Assembly: GCA_949752745.1 (NCBI GenBank)
Contig: OX457034.1
Span: forward strand, 7,896,904 to 7,960,903
DNA: 64,000 nucleotides
From: Protula sp. h YS-2021
Lineage: Eukaryota > Annelida > Polychaeta > Sabellida > Serpulidae
Direction of reading: 5' to 3'
Positions 1 to 11,700 of this stretch are shown here, piece after piece. The notes below the pieces were generated by a model. The model was not told the DNA's origin. It worked only from the letters and a program-made list of their open reading frames with translations, and ran no database searches. The translations under genes were made by a program, and so were the position numbers. Every line of letters begins with the position of its first letter. Position 1 is the stretch's first letter.

Positions 1-2665
1 CAGCTTTTAGGACGTCTCGTAAATAAGCGTACGTCTTCGGCAATTTCCGCTGATAGCTCATGTGCGACATGGAATCCATAGCGAACATCAAGACATTCAT
101 CTGCAGCGAGTTGCGCTTCGGCCGCGTCGTCGTGACGCGTTCCATGACGTCATCCTGGATGGCTACCTGCGCAAAGTATTGATCGAAATCTGCACTGTTT
201 ATGCCTGGCCAGTTCTGATAGCTGTTATAATACTCATTCTGCGAGTCGTACGTGGAATCAAGCTGGTCGTACTGATCATATTCGTCTTCGACACTCTCAT
301 CGTCGTCACCTTGATCGTCACCTTCTGCCACTTCGTCATTTTCGTCATCGTCACTTTCGTCTTCGTGCAAATTTTCCGAATTCTCCTTCTCTTCCAAAAT
401 GGCGCTTTCCTCTTGTTTTAAATCTTAAGGGAAAAAAAGCAAAAAATATCTGTATTTATTATTGAGTTAAAACGTATTAATTTCTAAACTCAGTTAGACA
501 TTACCGTTAAAAGTGAAAAAGAAATTGCTATATAATATAATTCTACACGACCAGGCACATAAGCAACACGCATAAAATGATACCTTCCCTCCCTCCCCCC
601 CCCACCCCGCCCCCCCCCCCTTACCTTTGTGTGCGTATATATTATCAGGCATATCAGGCATGCCCATGCTACCCAGCATCCTCGGCCGGTGTATCTCCCT
701 TCCGTCCGCCCCTGCCTCACTTCCGTCTTCCAGTAACCTCCTCAATGGCGCTCCCCTATCCACTTCCGGTGGGCCCCGATCGCTGTCGTCCAGGTAGCAC
801 TGAACCCGGTAAAAGTCATGCTTTACGTCTATTTCGAATGGTGCTTGATCCCGGACGTGAGCACGTGACACCTTATACGTCACATCCGTGTCCCATTCGA
901 TTGCCGTATATTCACATTTAGAGAGCTTTCGCTTGCCCAATACTGTCTGGTTAATATGTATGCTGCCGTTTTGAGTGTAGAATAAAACGTCACCCTCACA
1001 GTCGAGCGGCCGCATGTGGTAAAATGCGAAATGATTGGCGTCATTCTCCAGACGAAGTTTCGGCATTTGGCAAATTCGTTCTTCGTCCTCTTCGTCCTCG
1101 AATAAATATTTTCGACGCAAACGACCCCTGCCGCCTGAAGAACGGAGACAAACATCACGAATTTAAGCTCATCATTTATGCGTTAATGTATTATAAGCAA
1201 AGACCACTGGTATCATATTTACGAAAATATCTCGAAATTCACAACATCACTTTTTCAGGGTTACCTGAACGAAATAATTGCAGAACAATTCCGAAATAAA
1301 ATCAACCTATTTTCAATAATTATGATTTACTTTTGCTTTTCAAACACAAAATGAAAATTCGGAAACATGTTCATTAGTAAGCTTCATCCGCTATCAGTTT
1401 GACTCGGTGAGTTTAAGTCGTGCTTATGTAACTTGCTCAAGTGCACATTCCTTTTGCTCCTTTTTCTTTTGGGGAGGGAGGAGGTGGTAGAAGGAGTGGG
1501 AGAGAGGGGGGAATATGGTAGTGGGGGGGGGGGGGGGGAGAGGGGGCTGAGGGGGTTGGTGGGAGGAGTGGGAGTGGGAGAGAGGGGGAATATGGGAGTG
1601 GGGGGGAGAGGGGGCTGAGGGGGTTGGTGGGAGGAGTGGGAGTGGGAGAAAGGGGGAATATGGGAGTGGGGGGAGAGGGGGTTGGTGGGAGGAGTGGGAG
1701 TGAGGGGGGAATGTGGAGTGGGGGAAGAGGGGGCTGGGAGGGGGTTGGTGGGAGGAGTGGGAGTGGGAGAGAGGGGGGAATATGGGAGTGGGGAGAGGTG
1801 GCTGGAAGGGGGTTGGGGGAGAGGGGGCTTGGAGGAGGTTGGGGGAGAGGGGGCTGGGAGGGGGTTGGTGGGAGGAGTGGGAGTGGGAGAGAGAGGGGAG
1901 AATTTGGGGGTGGGGGGAGAGAGGGCTGGGAGGGGGTGAAGGAGGGTGGGCGACAGGGGGCTTGGAGTGGGATCTGTGCCTCACCTAAATGTCCAAATGC
2001 GCCAAGTCCGCCCGTCTGCACATTATCCGCGACTGGGCTGCTCTCTTCCTGCATAAGAAAAACCGAAGTATGATTTCAAACTGAACGGCATAATTGCAAT
2101 AACATCCTTTGACCGGGAAGAAAACACAGCCGAATCAAGATTATTTTAGTCGCAAACTCTCCACCCCCTCCCACCCCCGCCCCCCCCCCCCCCCCCAATC
2201 CCCTCTCCATCCCCGAATAAAAATGCAAAATATGAGGTGCGTTCAAAAACTAAATGAGCACGTTACTAAGGCAACTACTCCGTGGTATTACTAGTTGAGC
2301 TATGAAAAGGATAACCATCAAACACAAGTCCCATTGTGACAAATTTTCAGCCGCCCCAGGCCCTCCACATCGGTGGGGGGGGGGGGGAGGATAAAATAGG
2401 TGGAGATATTTGGAAAATGGTCGCAGCACTTACTTGCTTCTGTTGAAATTTTTTTTTTTTTTACCTGCAATCCTGACAGGAAATTCACGCAAAATATGAG
2501 CACAGCAGCAACGCAGGCAGCCAGGAACAGGTTTGGCAGCTTCCGGCGGATGTACGTCAACGGCATTCGAATCGTGGCCATCATTTGCGCAAAGTACGAC
2601 TGTGTTTCTGCAGATGACAACACATCATTGAGCATGGGTGATTTCAATGGCTCTGGCGTTAACAT
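1..2665 (-). CDS. DUF229-family type II membrane protein, 5' part (partial)
   Basis: Four minus-strand exons join in frame: 2465-2665, 1985-2048, 625-1134 and 1-423, the last running off the window. The first exon encodes a short cytoplasmic tail and one membrane segment (LFLAACVAAVLIFCVNF), giving a type II topology. The third has the cysteine-containing N-terminal pattern of DUF229 proteins (PLDCEGDVLFYTQNGSIH, then KCEYTAIEWD and FYRVQCY). The fourth starts with a very acidic stretch (ESDDDENDEVAEGDD) and then enters the catalytic-like core, NVLMFAMDSMSHMSYQRKLP followed by KTYAYLRDVLKA. That block is the hallmark of DUF229, which belongs to the sulfatase/alkaline phosphatase superfamily; the substrate of most members is unknown. 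Each intron has GT-AG ends and phases match. The start is uncertain: 2665 is the first ATG, but the frame is open upstream past 2740, so another 5' exon boundary is possible. Family call is good; function is open. Confidence 0.75.
1490..1965. repeat. G-rich minisatellite in DUF229 gene intron
   Basis: Imperfect tandem units built from GGGAGTGGGAGAGAGGGGG and GGGGGTTGGTGGGAGGAGTG, with unit lengths varying around 55-70 bp. It lies in the intron between exons 1985-2048 and 625-1134. The plus strand is almost pure purine, so the strand bearing the G-runs could form G-quadruplexes. Long glycine-rich and proline-rich ORFs across it are translation artefacts of the repeat. Confidence 0.85.
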
Positions 2666-2854
2666 TTTGAACTGCCAGCTGTCCCCAAAAAAAGCCAATG
2701 AGCGTCCTGAATATGGTTCAAACTTTACCTGATAACGTTTCGCACGAGTATGTGTATCACTTGTGTGAAGAGTAGCGAGGAAAATGAGTCTTCCCAGTGG
2801 CGATTATTCTGTGTAAAAGGTCATTGATAATGGAAGTGTCAAATGTCAAAGGTC

Positions 2855-3170
2855 AATGATAACTAGAGCCTCAAAGCGACACGATCCGTCGCGTGAAATC
2901 GGTGATGAGGCAGAGACATGATCCCCCGTGTAACGCGGATGATCCATTAAATCGGTGATGAGGCAGAGACACGATCCCTCGTGTAATGCGGATGACGCGT
3001 GAAATCGGTGATGAGGCAAGAGACATGATCCCCGTGTAATGTGGATGATCCACGAAATCCTGATGAGGCAGAGACACGACCCGTCGCGCAATGCGGATGA
3101 CGCGTGAAATCGGCGATGAGGCAGAGACACGATCACTCGTGCAATGCGGATGACCTATTAAATCGGTGAC
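2855..3170. repeat. ~53-bp minisatellite
   Basis: About six imperfect copies of a unit containing TGATGAGGCAGAGACACGAT, then CCCTCGTGTAATGCGGATGA and CGCGTGAAATCGG. It lies just upstream of the first recognised exon of the DUF229 gene. Confidence 0.85.
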
Positions 3171-3229
3171 TGAAGTCGGTTTGCAAAGTGCCATACTACT
3201 TTCATCACGTTCATCATTTTTTTTTCATT

Positions 3230-3520
3230 CTAAAATTTGTGCATTTTTAAACTTCAAAACAATCCAATTAATGGTTTTGGAGATCTAGCCTGGCCACGAA
3301 GTTGAAACTGCGCTAAGTTCCAAAAATATTCTGGCAATTAACATGAATCCCAACTAAAATACGACACAGCACACCTTTAATATGTGCTCTATCCGTGTGT
3401 GAAATTTCAAAACAATCCGACCTATGGTTTCGAAGATATAGTCCGGACAGACGGAGAGACAGACAGAAAAGGTCAGAACTACATCCCTCAGCTCCACGGG
3501 GGATAACGATACGGTGCTAA
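3230..3520. repeat. Dispersed repeat with GACAGAC tail
   Basis: Two similar halves each carry a TTCAAAACAATCC block followed by a GAGATCTAG or GAAGATATAG block. The second ends in GGACAGACGGAGAGACAGAC. The same style of CAGAC/GACCGAC tail ends the element at 38.2-38.5 kb. This looks like a SINE- or MITE-type interspersed repeat, judged by composition only. Confidence 0.5.
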
Positions 3521-4404
3521 AACTGTAACTGCGTGTGACTTAATGAAGCAGGTTACCCCTTCCGCCTCCCACCCTCCCCGGCCCCCTCCCCCCACTCACG
3601 CCAGTATGACAAAAGTCAGTCTGATTTGGTAATTCACCCAGACTGGAAAAACTAAATAAATATGAGATAAATATCACCTAAATTTCTTAGAGCAACTTCC
3701 ATCCCAGATCTGTAAAGTATCCAACGATCTAATCTATTCATTGTTATATATTCCATTTATGTTTATTTATTTATTTCTATTTATGTTTACATTTTATTTG
3801 ATTGTCCTTTTCCAAATTTTAACATTTTTCTGTTGAATTATCGAGATTCAAATTTGAACTGACATTATTTATTTTTATTTATATAAAAATCAGCCACGCT
3901 GATGTTTCACGGAAAGTTGATGTGATTAAATATGCCCAAGCCATATCTTTTTACTGTGTTGCAGTGGTCCAGTTATAAGAGAATCATGGTCTTTTTAACC
4001 TGGATGGGTTGCGTGTTTATCAACACGTAAAACAAAACCCTGCAGGCTGTTTTTTTTATAATCATTTTTATATTGATGAGGTTGTTGGTTTTCAATTTGA
4101 ATTAGTTTTACTGCAAGTTTGAAAAAAAAATAAACTGTGAAGTGAGTATGCAAACGTAATTTGAACTTTGAGGCAAGAAAAATGACGAAGTATTTTCATA
4201 CTGTCCGAGTCACATGTGCCTCCGCGTTTTGATCACTCGACAGTTGACAGCTGAGGTTAACAGTATAACTTTCTTAACTTCAACTTAAAAAATCTACCTC
4301 ATGAAAGAGTTCCGCCTGTTTTGGAATTTGAAAAAAAATGGCATAAATTGAAAATATTGAAATTTTCTTAAATTCAGAATAAAAGCTACCATTGACAGAG
4401 GACG

Positions 4405-4849
4405 TTGCTAATATCCAACACAACAAATCCAACACAATTCCACAGTGACCAGGGCTGGAAAAAATAAGATTTTTTCAAAAAAAATCATGATTTTTGATTT
4501 TTTTTTATTTAAATTTGATTTTTTTTTTATGTTTTTGATTTAAATCAAACTGAAGAGAAAAACGACAAAATATCCCAAAGCACCACCTTTTAACAGTTAA
4601 TAACAGACTCGTCACACTCTCTTGCACTTCAAAACATTTACATTTCACAAAATCTGTGACAACTGTCCTTAATTTTCAAATATTAAGATAACTGACGTCA
4701 AGTTTAATTCTTCATTTATTGAGCAATCGGTAGCAAAACGCCAGTTTCCAGCCTTTTCCACTCCGAGGTTTGTTCAATTAACAATCAAAAAATTGAGTCA
4801 AACATTGCTAATATCCAACACAACAAATCCAACACAATTCCACAGTGAC
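4405..4849. repeat. Identical 45-bp direct repeats exactly 400 bp apart
   Basis: The block starting TTGCTAATATCCAACACAAC and ending ATTCCACAGTGAC occurs at 4405-4449 and again, identical, at 4805-4849. The interval begins with the GATTTTTT-rich simple sequence. The arrangement could be a recent 400-bp tandem duplication that has been overwritten, or an insertion flanked by a duplicated target. Confidence 0.85.
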
Positions 4850-6875
4850 GGACCATATAATCAGCCAACACTTCAGACTCTAAAATAGCTGTATGCATGA
4901 AAATTGCTCTCAATCATGCTCTCAGCATTTTTGGTATACTTGGCACCCGCATCTAAGAACTTTCTTAACTTATTTTCTTAGTCTGTACGTAACATAATCA
5001 TGAGATTATGGGAATTCCCTTCGTAGTATTATGAAGATACAGGGTTCTAAAAAATAAATTTGCACTATTGCGCCACTCAGATGTGTACAAATATGTTTCC
5101 AAATTTTGCCATTGCTCTCTGCGACACTTTTCCAATACTCCATAGCTGTTTAAAGAGATATCACGATGCGCTTACATAGCCCGGATTACTTGAGTAATCC
5201 TGGTGAAAAAATGAAGAAAATCTATCTGTTTAAGCAGCACAAAATGCAGTAAATAGGTTAGAATTATCTTATCTACAGGAACACAGGGTGGATTGGGCCG
5301 CGGCATCAGATCAGTGTTAACTTAAAAGACACCGCCCCCTCCCCCAGAAATTTTTGGCGCTTCCCTGTTTACTTTACTGGTTATATGGCTGATGGCACTT
5401 TTCTGTCTTCACACTGTCAATCATGTGTGCGCAAACGTACTGGTATTTTTTTTTCAAACTTTACCTCTATTCAAATTCGATAACGGAACCATGATTGCAG
5501 CCTGGCAAAAACAGCTGATCAGTCTTGCCAGTTTAACTTCTTTTCTTGGACAACACATGATGATATCAATACTATGATATGTACTCAAGCACCCAAGTAT
5601 ATGTCGAGCTATCTAGGTAAAACTCCCATTCTTTTGAACAAACACCCTTGCCCTTCATCAAATTCTAAACCGGACAAGGGGCAAAATTAGTGATAATTTA
5701 TGTATTTTCACATCCTATACCTTTACAAAAACTTTTTTCTGTCACCAATACAAAACTTGAAGACATCTTTATCAGTCTGAAAGAGAAGCATCTGTTGAAA
5801 ACTTGTGGATAAGGACTTGTTATTAATCCTCTCACAAAGATTTGCAAAGACAGAGCATTTCCCCACTGGTATCTGCGAATTAACTCTACTGAGCATGCGC
5901 ACTGGAAAGAATATTACATAACATAAACTAGTACAAAACGCACAAGTTAAAGCTTATTTTTGAGAGACAGATCAAATTACCCTTTTATGGCTTTACAGGT
6001 AAACACTGTTAATTTATTTTTTCCCCTTTGGTAGTCTTGATTACCTCCAAGAAACGGCTGAGGTTTGGTTTTAATTCCTCAGTATATAACGGTATGCAAG
6101 TGAGCTGTGCTCGCTTTGAGGCACCTCTTGAGGCGATTTTGTGCAAGATTCAACGAGCCACAAGTCTTTGTTGGCATTTGCTATAAAGACCCTCAAAGTA
6201 CAACGGCAATGATATACAACTTCTGTATCACGCTATCTATAAAAGAACAGAATACGGAAATAACCACAAATATCCTGCAATAATTGACATTTGTTTACAT
6301 CCAGGGATCATGGATTATTACGTGAAAAAGTGACAGTAAATTTTGTAATTAATCACCAAAAATTTTTGAACTGATATTTCAAAAAGTGTGGAAGAAATTA
6401 AAAGTTGAATATTGTGGTTGCCTCATTTCGCATCTATCAATTTTATGAGTATACGTTTTAGAGATAAGATATGACCCCTTTATTTAAATTAATGGTCACT
6501 GGACATTTAAAGGCTAACTTTTCTTTAAATGGTAGGACTACCTAAACCAGTTCATGTTCGGCATTTTGCTATAGTTTTTCTTTTAATTAATTTTACAGGT
6601 TTATGTGGTTATATAATAAATTAATTCGCAAAATTTTTATATTTCGATATGAAAAAATAATATGGCGGATTAAAGTTGTCCTAAAATATTTTGCCCGAAA
6701 ATATTTAATTTCCCTGTAACTCAACACAAACACTACAGATGGCTTTGTAATTTCTGGAAACATGTCTAAAATTCTACAGTTTCGGCATTCCAAAGGGGAA
6801 CTCCATTACACCGAAAACAAAAAAGTAATAGTTGAAAACTACCCAAAAGTGGCGGATGGTCGTAGGTTACTGTAG

Positions 6876-7060
6876 AGATTTCGCCGAAATGTCAAATTTC
6901 TCCTGCACCATTGAGTAATCGTGTTTTAACAACCCGTACGCTACTTTAAAATTTTATAAATTTAAAGTTTTAACACATCGTTTTAAGTTTCAATTTCTTT
7001 TATGTTTCGACAATGAGCTGTTTTGTTACATTTGTTCTACTTATACTTTTCCATTATTGG
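6876..7060. mobile_element. Fragment of TIR element family A
   Basis: Shares the blocks AATGTCAAATTTCTCCTGCA, ACAACCCGTACGCTA and TTTAAGTTTCAATTTC with the internal part of the fuller copies at 8881-9313 and 43337-43667. The terminal CACACTTT/AAAGTGTG ends are not visible, so this is a truncated copy. It abuts the acceptor of the exon at 7068. Confidence 0.55.
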
Positions 7061-7067
7061 TATGCAG

Positions 7068-7182
7068 GATTCGTGCTTCAGAACATGTGAAGCTGATCCC
7101 TATCAGCGGAACAATGGAAAGCTTCGCGGCTCTTACAGAGAGGTACACGAAATTATTTAAGAAAGAGCTGACTCGGAGCTAA
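7068..7182 (+). CDS. Orphan 3'-terminal coding exon, unknown protein
   Basis: A good acceptor (ending GGTATGCAG) opens a 37-codon frame in phase 1 that ends in TAA at 7180-7182. It encodes IRASEHVKLIPISGTMESF and then AALTERYTKLFKKELTRS. The composition is protein-like and the exon reads as the C-terminal end of a conserved protein, but I do not recognise the family. A GTACAC inside it could also act as a donor. Upstream exons on the plus strand were not found, so they may be far away, very short, or absent if this is a gene relic. Confidence 0.4.
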
Positions 7183-8726
7183 GTCTTGGTTCACTTGTTT
7201 CTGGGTCATGTATCAGTCGATGTTTATAAACGTTTAACAAACGCTTCTTTCATAAGAAAACAAAGTCTTACCACTTGATGTGCTAGTTTTATCTATCTGA
7301 CTTTCAATTATCTCATTCATGTGGAGAAGATTGAACTTTGAACGCTGATGACTGGCGTTTGTTTACAGTGTCTTGAAACTATAAAAAACCATGTGTTGAT
7401 CGTATACAATTTTGGCTATTTGTAAAACATCACTATTTTTTAACTTCACAAATCATATTGACTTTAATTTCCAGAGTTCCACGTATGCTTTTCCACTTCC
7501 CACCTAGAATGGATCTCGCGTGTTTTTTTCTTCATATGCTCTCTATGTGGAATATTTTGCTAAACTGTGGAACGTCAGATTGTTTTGTTTAGTGTTGTAT
7601 TTCATGTGCAGCATTACTATTCATCTCGTGTACTTTCCTGTTTACTTCTTATAGTATCCTTAACCTTTATTTAATGACCGCATAGACTTCAATTTAGCCA
7701 AGAATCAGAATGTAAATTGGCATGTCTAAAATTTAATAAATATAATTGTTGCTATTTGACAGTTATTTGTCTAGGGATTATTTGTGATAGGGTCGCTATT
7801 GGAAAAGATTGAACTTTAACCACTGACGAGCACATTTATAAACTTCAATGAATAATAAACTATGAAGTCAAACCTTTATTTGTAGGCAACCGCGTTACTA
7901 AATTAACGATTAATGAAAACTTTTAAAGGATTTTGTTGTAGAATATAAGAATAAAAATAAATTGTGAACTTCTTAAGTCGATTATTGATATTTGATAATG
8001 CATTACAAGCAGGTAGTAAGATTAAAATTTTTAGAAAGTTGAGCTGAATTTTACATTTCATGATCTTTTTTAAATTACATTATAATCTATCGAACCACTA
8101 AACAAATATATGTGGTGTGTCCAAATATTTTTTGTTCTGGTTATTAAAACCCTGAGATTTTCTTAGCAAACATATAATGACGAAATATCCATATTTCCTT
8201 AAAATTACTTATTTCTTTGGTCATATGTATCGTAAGCGTCTTTTAAACTAATTTTTGCTTTTGCGGAATTCAGGGCAAACACTATATGGATAATAATGCA
8301 AGTATTTTAAAGTGTAAATATGACAATTAAATGATGCTATTCTATAACATAAGCATGAGTTTTTAATGATAGTCAAATTTATTTAGCACAAGACATGGTT
8401 AAGTTGCATTTTACTTTTTTGAAACAGCTTACACATTAATAAATAGAATCAATGTGCTAAATTTTAATAACTGAACAATTTCATTAACTTAAAAAGAGAT
8501 CCCAGATTGCAATTACTTGCTTTTTTAAGACATGAAGTATTTTGTGGAGACTTGTTTTACTTACGCACTGTTTATTAATACTTAAATTATATTGAATTTT
8601 ACCGAATAAAATCAGACTGGTTTACTTGGTTTAAAATCATATAATTGCTTTGCCGAACTGACAAATAAATAATGCCCAATTAATAGTCGCACCAGTGTAA
8701 GGAAGTGGAGGAAAACTGGTTAAAAA
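7183..8726. other. AT-rich spacer upstream of BRCC3
   Basis: Contains the presumed BRCC3 promoter and 5' UTR, but no TATA box or CpG-rich segment stands out. An AATAAA near 7733 could serve as the poly(A) signal for the exon ending at 7182. No other coding signal was seen. Confidence 0.4.
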
Positions 8727-11700
8727 ATGTCAACGACCCAAGTTCTGCTTGATGCTGATGCTTATCTTGTGTGTCTTACACATGCACTCTCAACAGAAAA
8801 AGAAGAAATAATGGGACTTCTTATTGGTGAGGTGCGTTTGAAAGTCTTCTATTTTCGCTCGCAGTCCCCATAACCCAAATCACACTTTCAGTGTTTCGAA
8901 TAAAATGCGAAAGAATTTCGACTCCGAGGTAACAGGGTAAAAACTGAAAGAAATGATAGAAAAATATAGAAGAAATATCACAAAAACAGCTTATACTCGG
9001 AACATAAAAGAAATTGAAACTTGAAACTATTTTGTTAAATCTTTAATAACCTTTTAAAATAGCAAACGGGTTGTTAAAAACCCGATTGCTCTTTGGTACA
9101 AGAAAAATTTGGCATTTAGGCGAAATCTGTCTATCATTTCTTTCATTTTTTACCCGGTTCTTAGGCCCCAACCCTTCGGTTGTCCGTCATCGCTTTATAC
9201 CCCTATGAATTTGGGGGGGCGGTTGGGGCCTGCTTGTGTTTCACAAATACTTACTTGTTTTTACTCGAAACGCAGAACTTTTGCGCATTTTTATTGGGAA
9301 CCCCCAAAGTGTGTTTTGGCTTATACGAGTAATAAAAGTAACCTTGACTTATTTGCATTTTATGACAAATTCATTGTGTGGCCAAAAATTTGTTTCAATT
9401 TTGCAGGTCCACGTATTATTTGTGTTAATTAGTTGATTCATACTTAGAATTTTGTCTAAAGTTTTGGCGTTTACGTCGTACAGCGAATGACAGGACTCCC
9501 TTTTTTGGGGGGGGGGGGCAGGTAAAATGCATAGGAATCAATGGACAAATGGAGAAAATGTTAAAATCATTTTAAGATAGGTTTAGAACTCGGTTAGGAC
9601 TAGTGAACCATTTTAATAATACTATTAATAAATACGCCCAAATGAATTTTTGACCCCTTATAGACCTGTTATGACAGAGAAAAATGACTTCTAACACATT
9701 TATCTTATTTGTTTCTTTATGTTTTATATCCAATTGGATCCTGCATATTTTTTCCACTAAGCATGTGCAGTCGAACACGTGTACGGGCTTATTAGTTGGG
9801 ATAAAGGTGTAAAGATATAATAGAAAAACTTGTAAAATCAACAAATTTCTAGTTTACTAGAAACATTCGCAAATGGGTTGAATAATGTGTAAAATAGTTC
9901 TTAAAAGCTCAGATCATTAGATATGAAAGTGCGCATGTTGAAAGAAAATATAATTTCATTTTTTCACATATTACTTCTTTATACTTTGTCCCAAATAATT
10001 GCAGTCGAAACAACACCTCCGCAGAAACGGTTCGAACGCACAAATGGGCTCATGGTGTTATAAATATAAGTCACCGTTTTATATTACACACAACCTGTTA
10101 GTTTTAACAACACTTTAATTCAAGTGTGTTTGTTTGACAGATGAGTGAAGACCGGGCCTGCCACATATCGGCAGTGATTTTACTCACACGTTCAGACAAG
10201 CAGCCCGACAGAGTGGAAATCTCGCCAGAGCAGTTAGGTGCTGCTTCCAGTGAGGCTGAAATATCCTTCGTTGATTGGGTCCATCAAATTAGCCTACTCA
10301 TTCTGTGAGCTACGTGAGGGGTTTGGGCAAGAGAGCTATCACAGAACCGATTTTAAAGACATGCGTAGTAATTACCCGTAATTTTTTTATCTGCCTTTTT
10401 GCCATTTTTAATGAAGGCTCTTTGGTGACGTAATTTTTTATTTGCCTTTTTTTTTTTGTCATTTTTTAATGAAGAGTCTTTGGTAACGTTTCTTTAACAA
10501 CCAAGAGCACCATTTAGCGGCAGAGATGAGGAGGCCTATGCGAGTTGTAGGCTGGTACCACTCTCACCCTCACATCACAGTTTGGCCATCGCATGTCGGT
10601 AAGTATGCCGTATGTTGGCTAGTGCTGTTTTCAGAATGCGTGTAGTTAGAGTCACTGTAAGTAAGCGAGTTTTTCTGTATCTTCCCTGTTTGATATCAGG
10701 CCGGTTCTAAATCAGTGATGCGGCTGATGGGTTGGTAACACAGTTGTCTTAGGGGGTTGTAGGCTGGTGAGACTCATTCTTACATCACGGTGTGACCGCC
10801 ACATATGGGCAGGCGAGTTGGGTGACTTAGAGCACACATGGATCAGTCTGTGTCATTGCATAGAATTTCAAGTACACAATATATTGATTGGCGTCATATA
10901 TGATTGCTGATGGCGGATGACATTTATGGCACGTTGTAGCTGTTGTCATGTATGTCGAATGGTGTTTGGCATCAAGTATTGACGCGTTGTGGCTGACGTC
11001 ATGTATGACGGGTTGTGGGTGACGTCATTTGTCACGCGTTGTGATTGACGCCATGTGACGCGTTGTGGTTGACGACGCGTTGTGATTGACCCATGTGGCG
11101 CGTTGTGTGACGACGTGTTGTGATTGACGCCATGTGACGCGTTGTGGGTGACGACGCGATGTGACTTACGGCAGGTACGGCGCTTGTGTTGCAGATGTGA
11201 GGACGCAGGCCATGTACCAGATGATGGACGAGGGCTTCGTCGGCCTCATCTTTTCCACTTTTAACGAAGACAAAAATTCAAAGGTGTATTACATTGCTAC
11301 ATGTGTTTTTAAGTATTTCTCAATTCCATGTAACCCAAATTCTCCTAGGTATTAGCAAACTTTTTTTCATCGCCCCCACCCTTCCCCAAAGAAGAGGTTC
11401 GCTGTATGACATGTTCTTTACTATTATAGTTTTGAAGGATTATCCATTCAAAAAGTCAAGTCAAAGTAGTAAATGAGTTTGTCTTTAATATTTTTATCGT
11501 CATGGCCGTTTAGAAACGGTCGAGATGTACAGTAAATGTATGATAAACTGTATTTTGTATTTTCTAGTTTACTTTGAATGAGAACTGCACTGATAGGGTG
11601 TATGTAATATTTTAATTTGCAGGTTAACCGAATACAAGTGACCTGTTTTCAGTCAGTAAATCAAAGTCCAGAGGGAGAGCCACCACTGTAAGGATATGCG

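Larger units (their letters stand above)
3521..7067. other. Intergenic AT-rich spacer
   Basis: No exon with convincing splice sites and protein similarity was found apart from the one beginning at 7068. The stretch contains (A/T)-rich simple sequence around 4460-4550 (repeated GATTTTTTTT and TTTAAAT motifs) and a 45-bp direct repeat pair at 4405/4805. Confidence 0.5.

Noticed and set aside
1424..2073. Long proline-rich (minus) and glycine-rich (plus) ORFs
   Set aside because: They are open in several frames because the underlying DNA is a purine/pyrimidine minisatellite; only the short exon 1985-2048 has coding and splice support.
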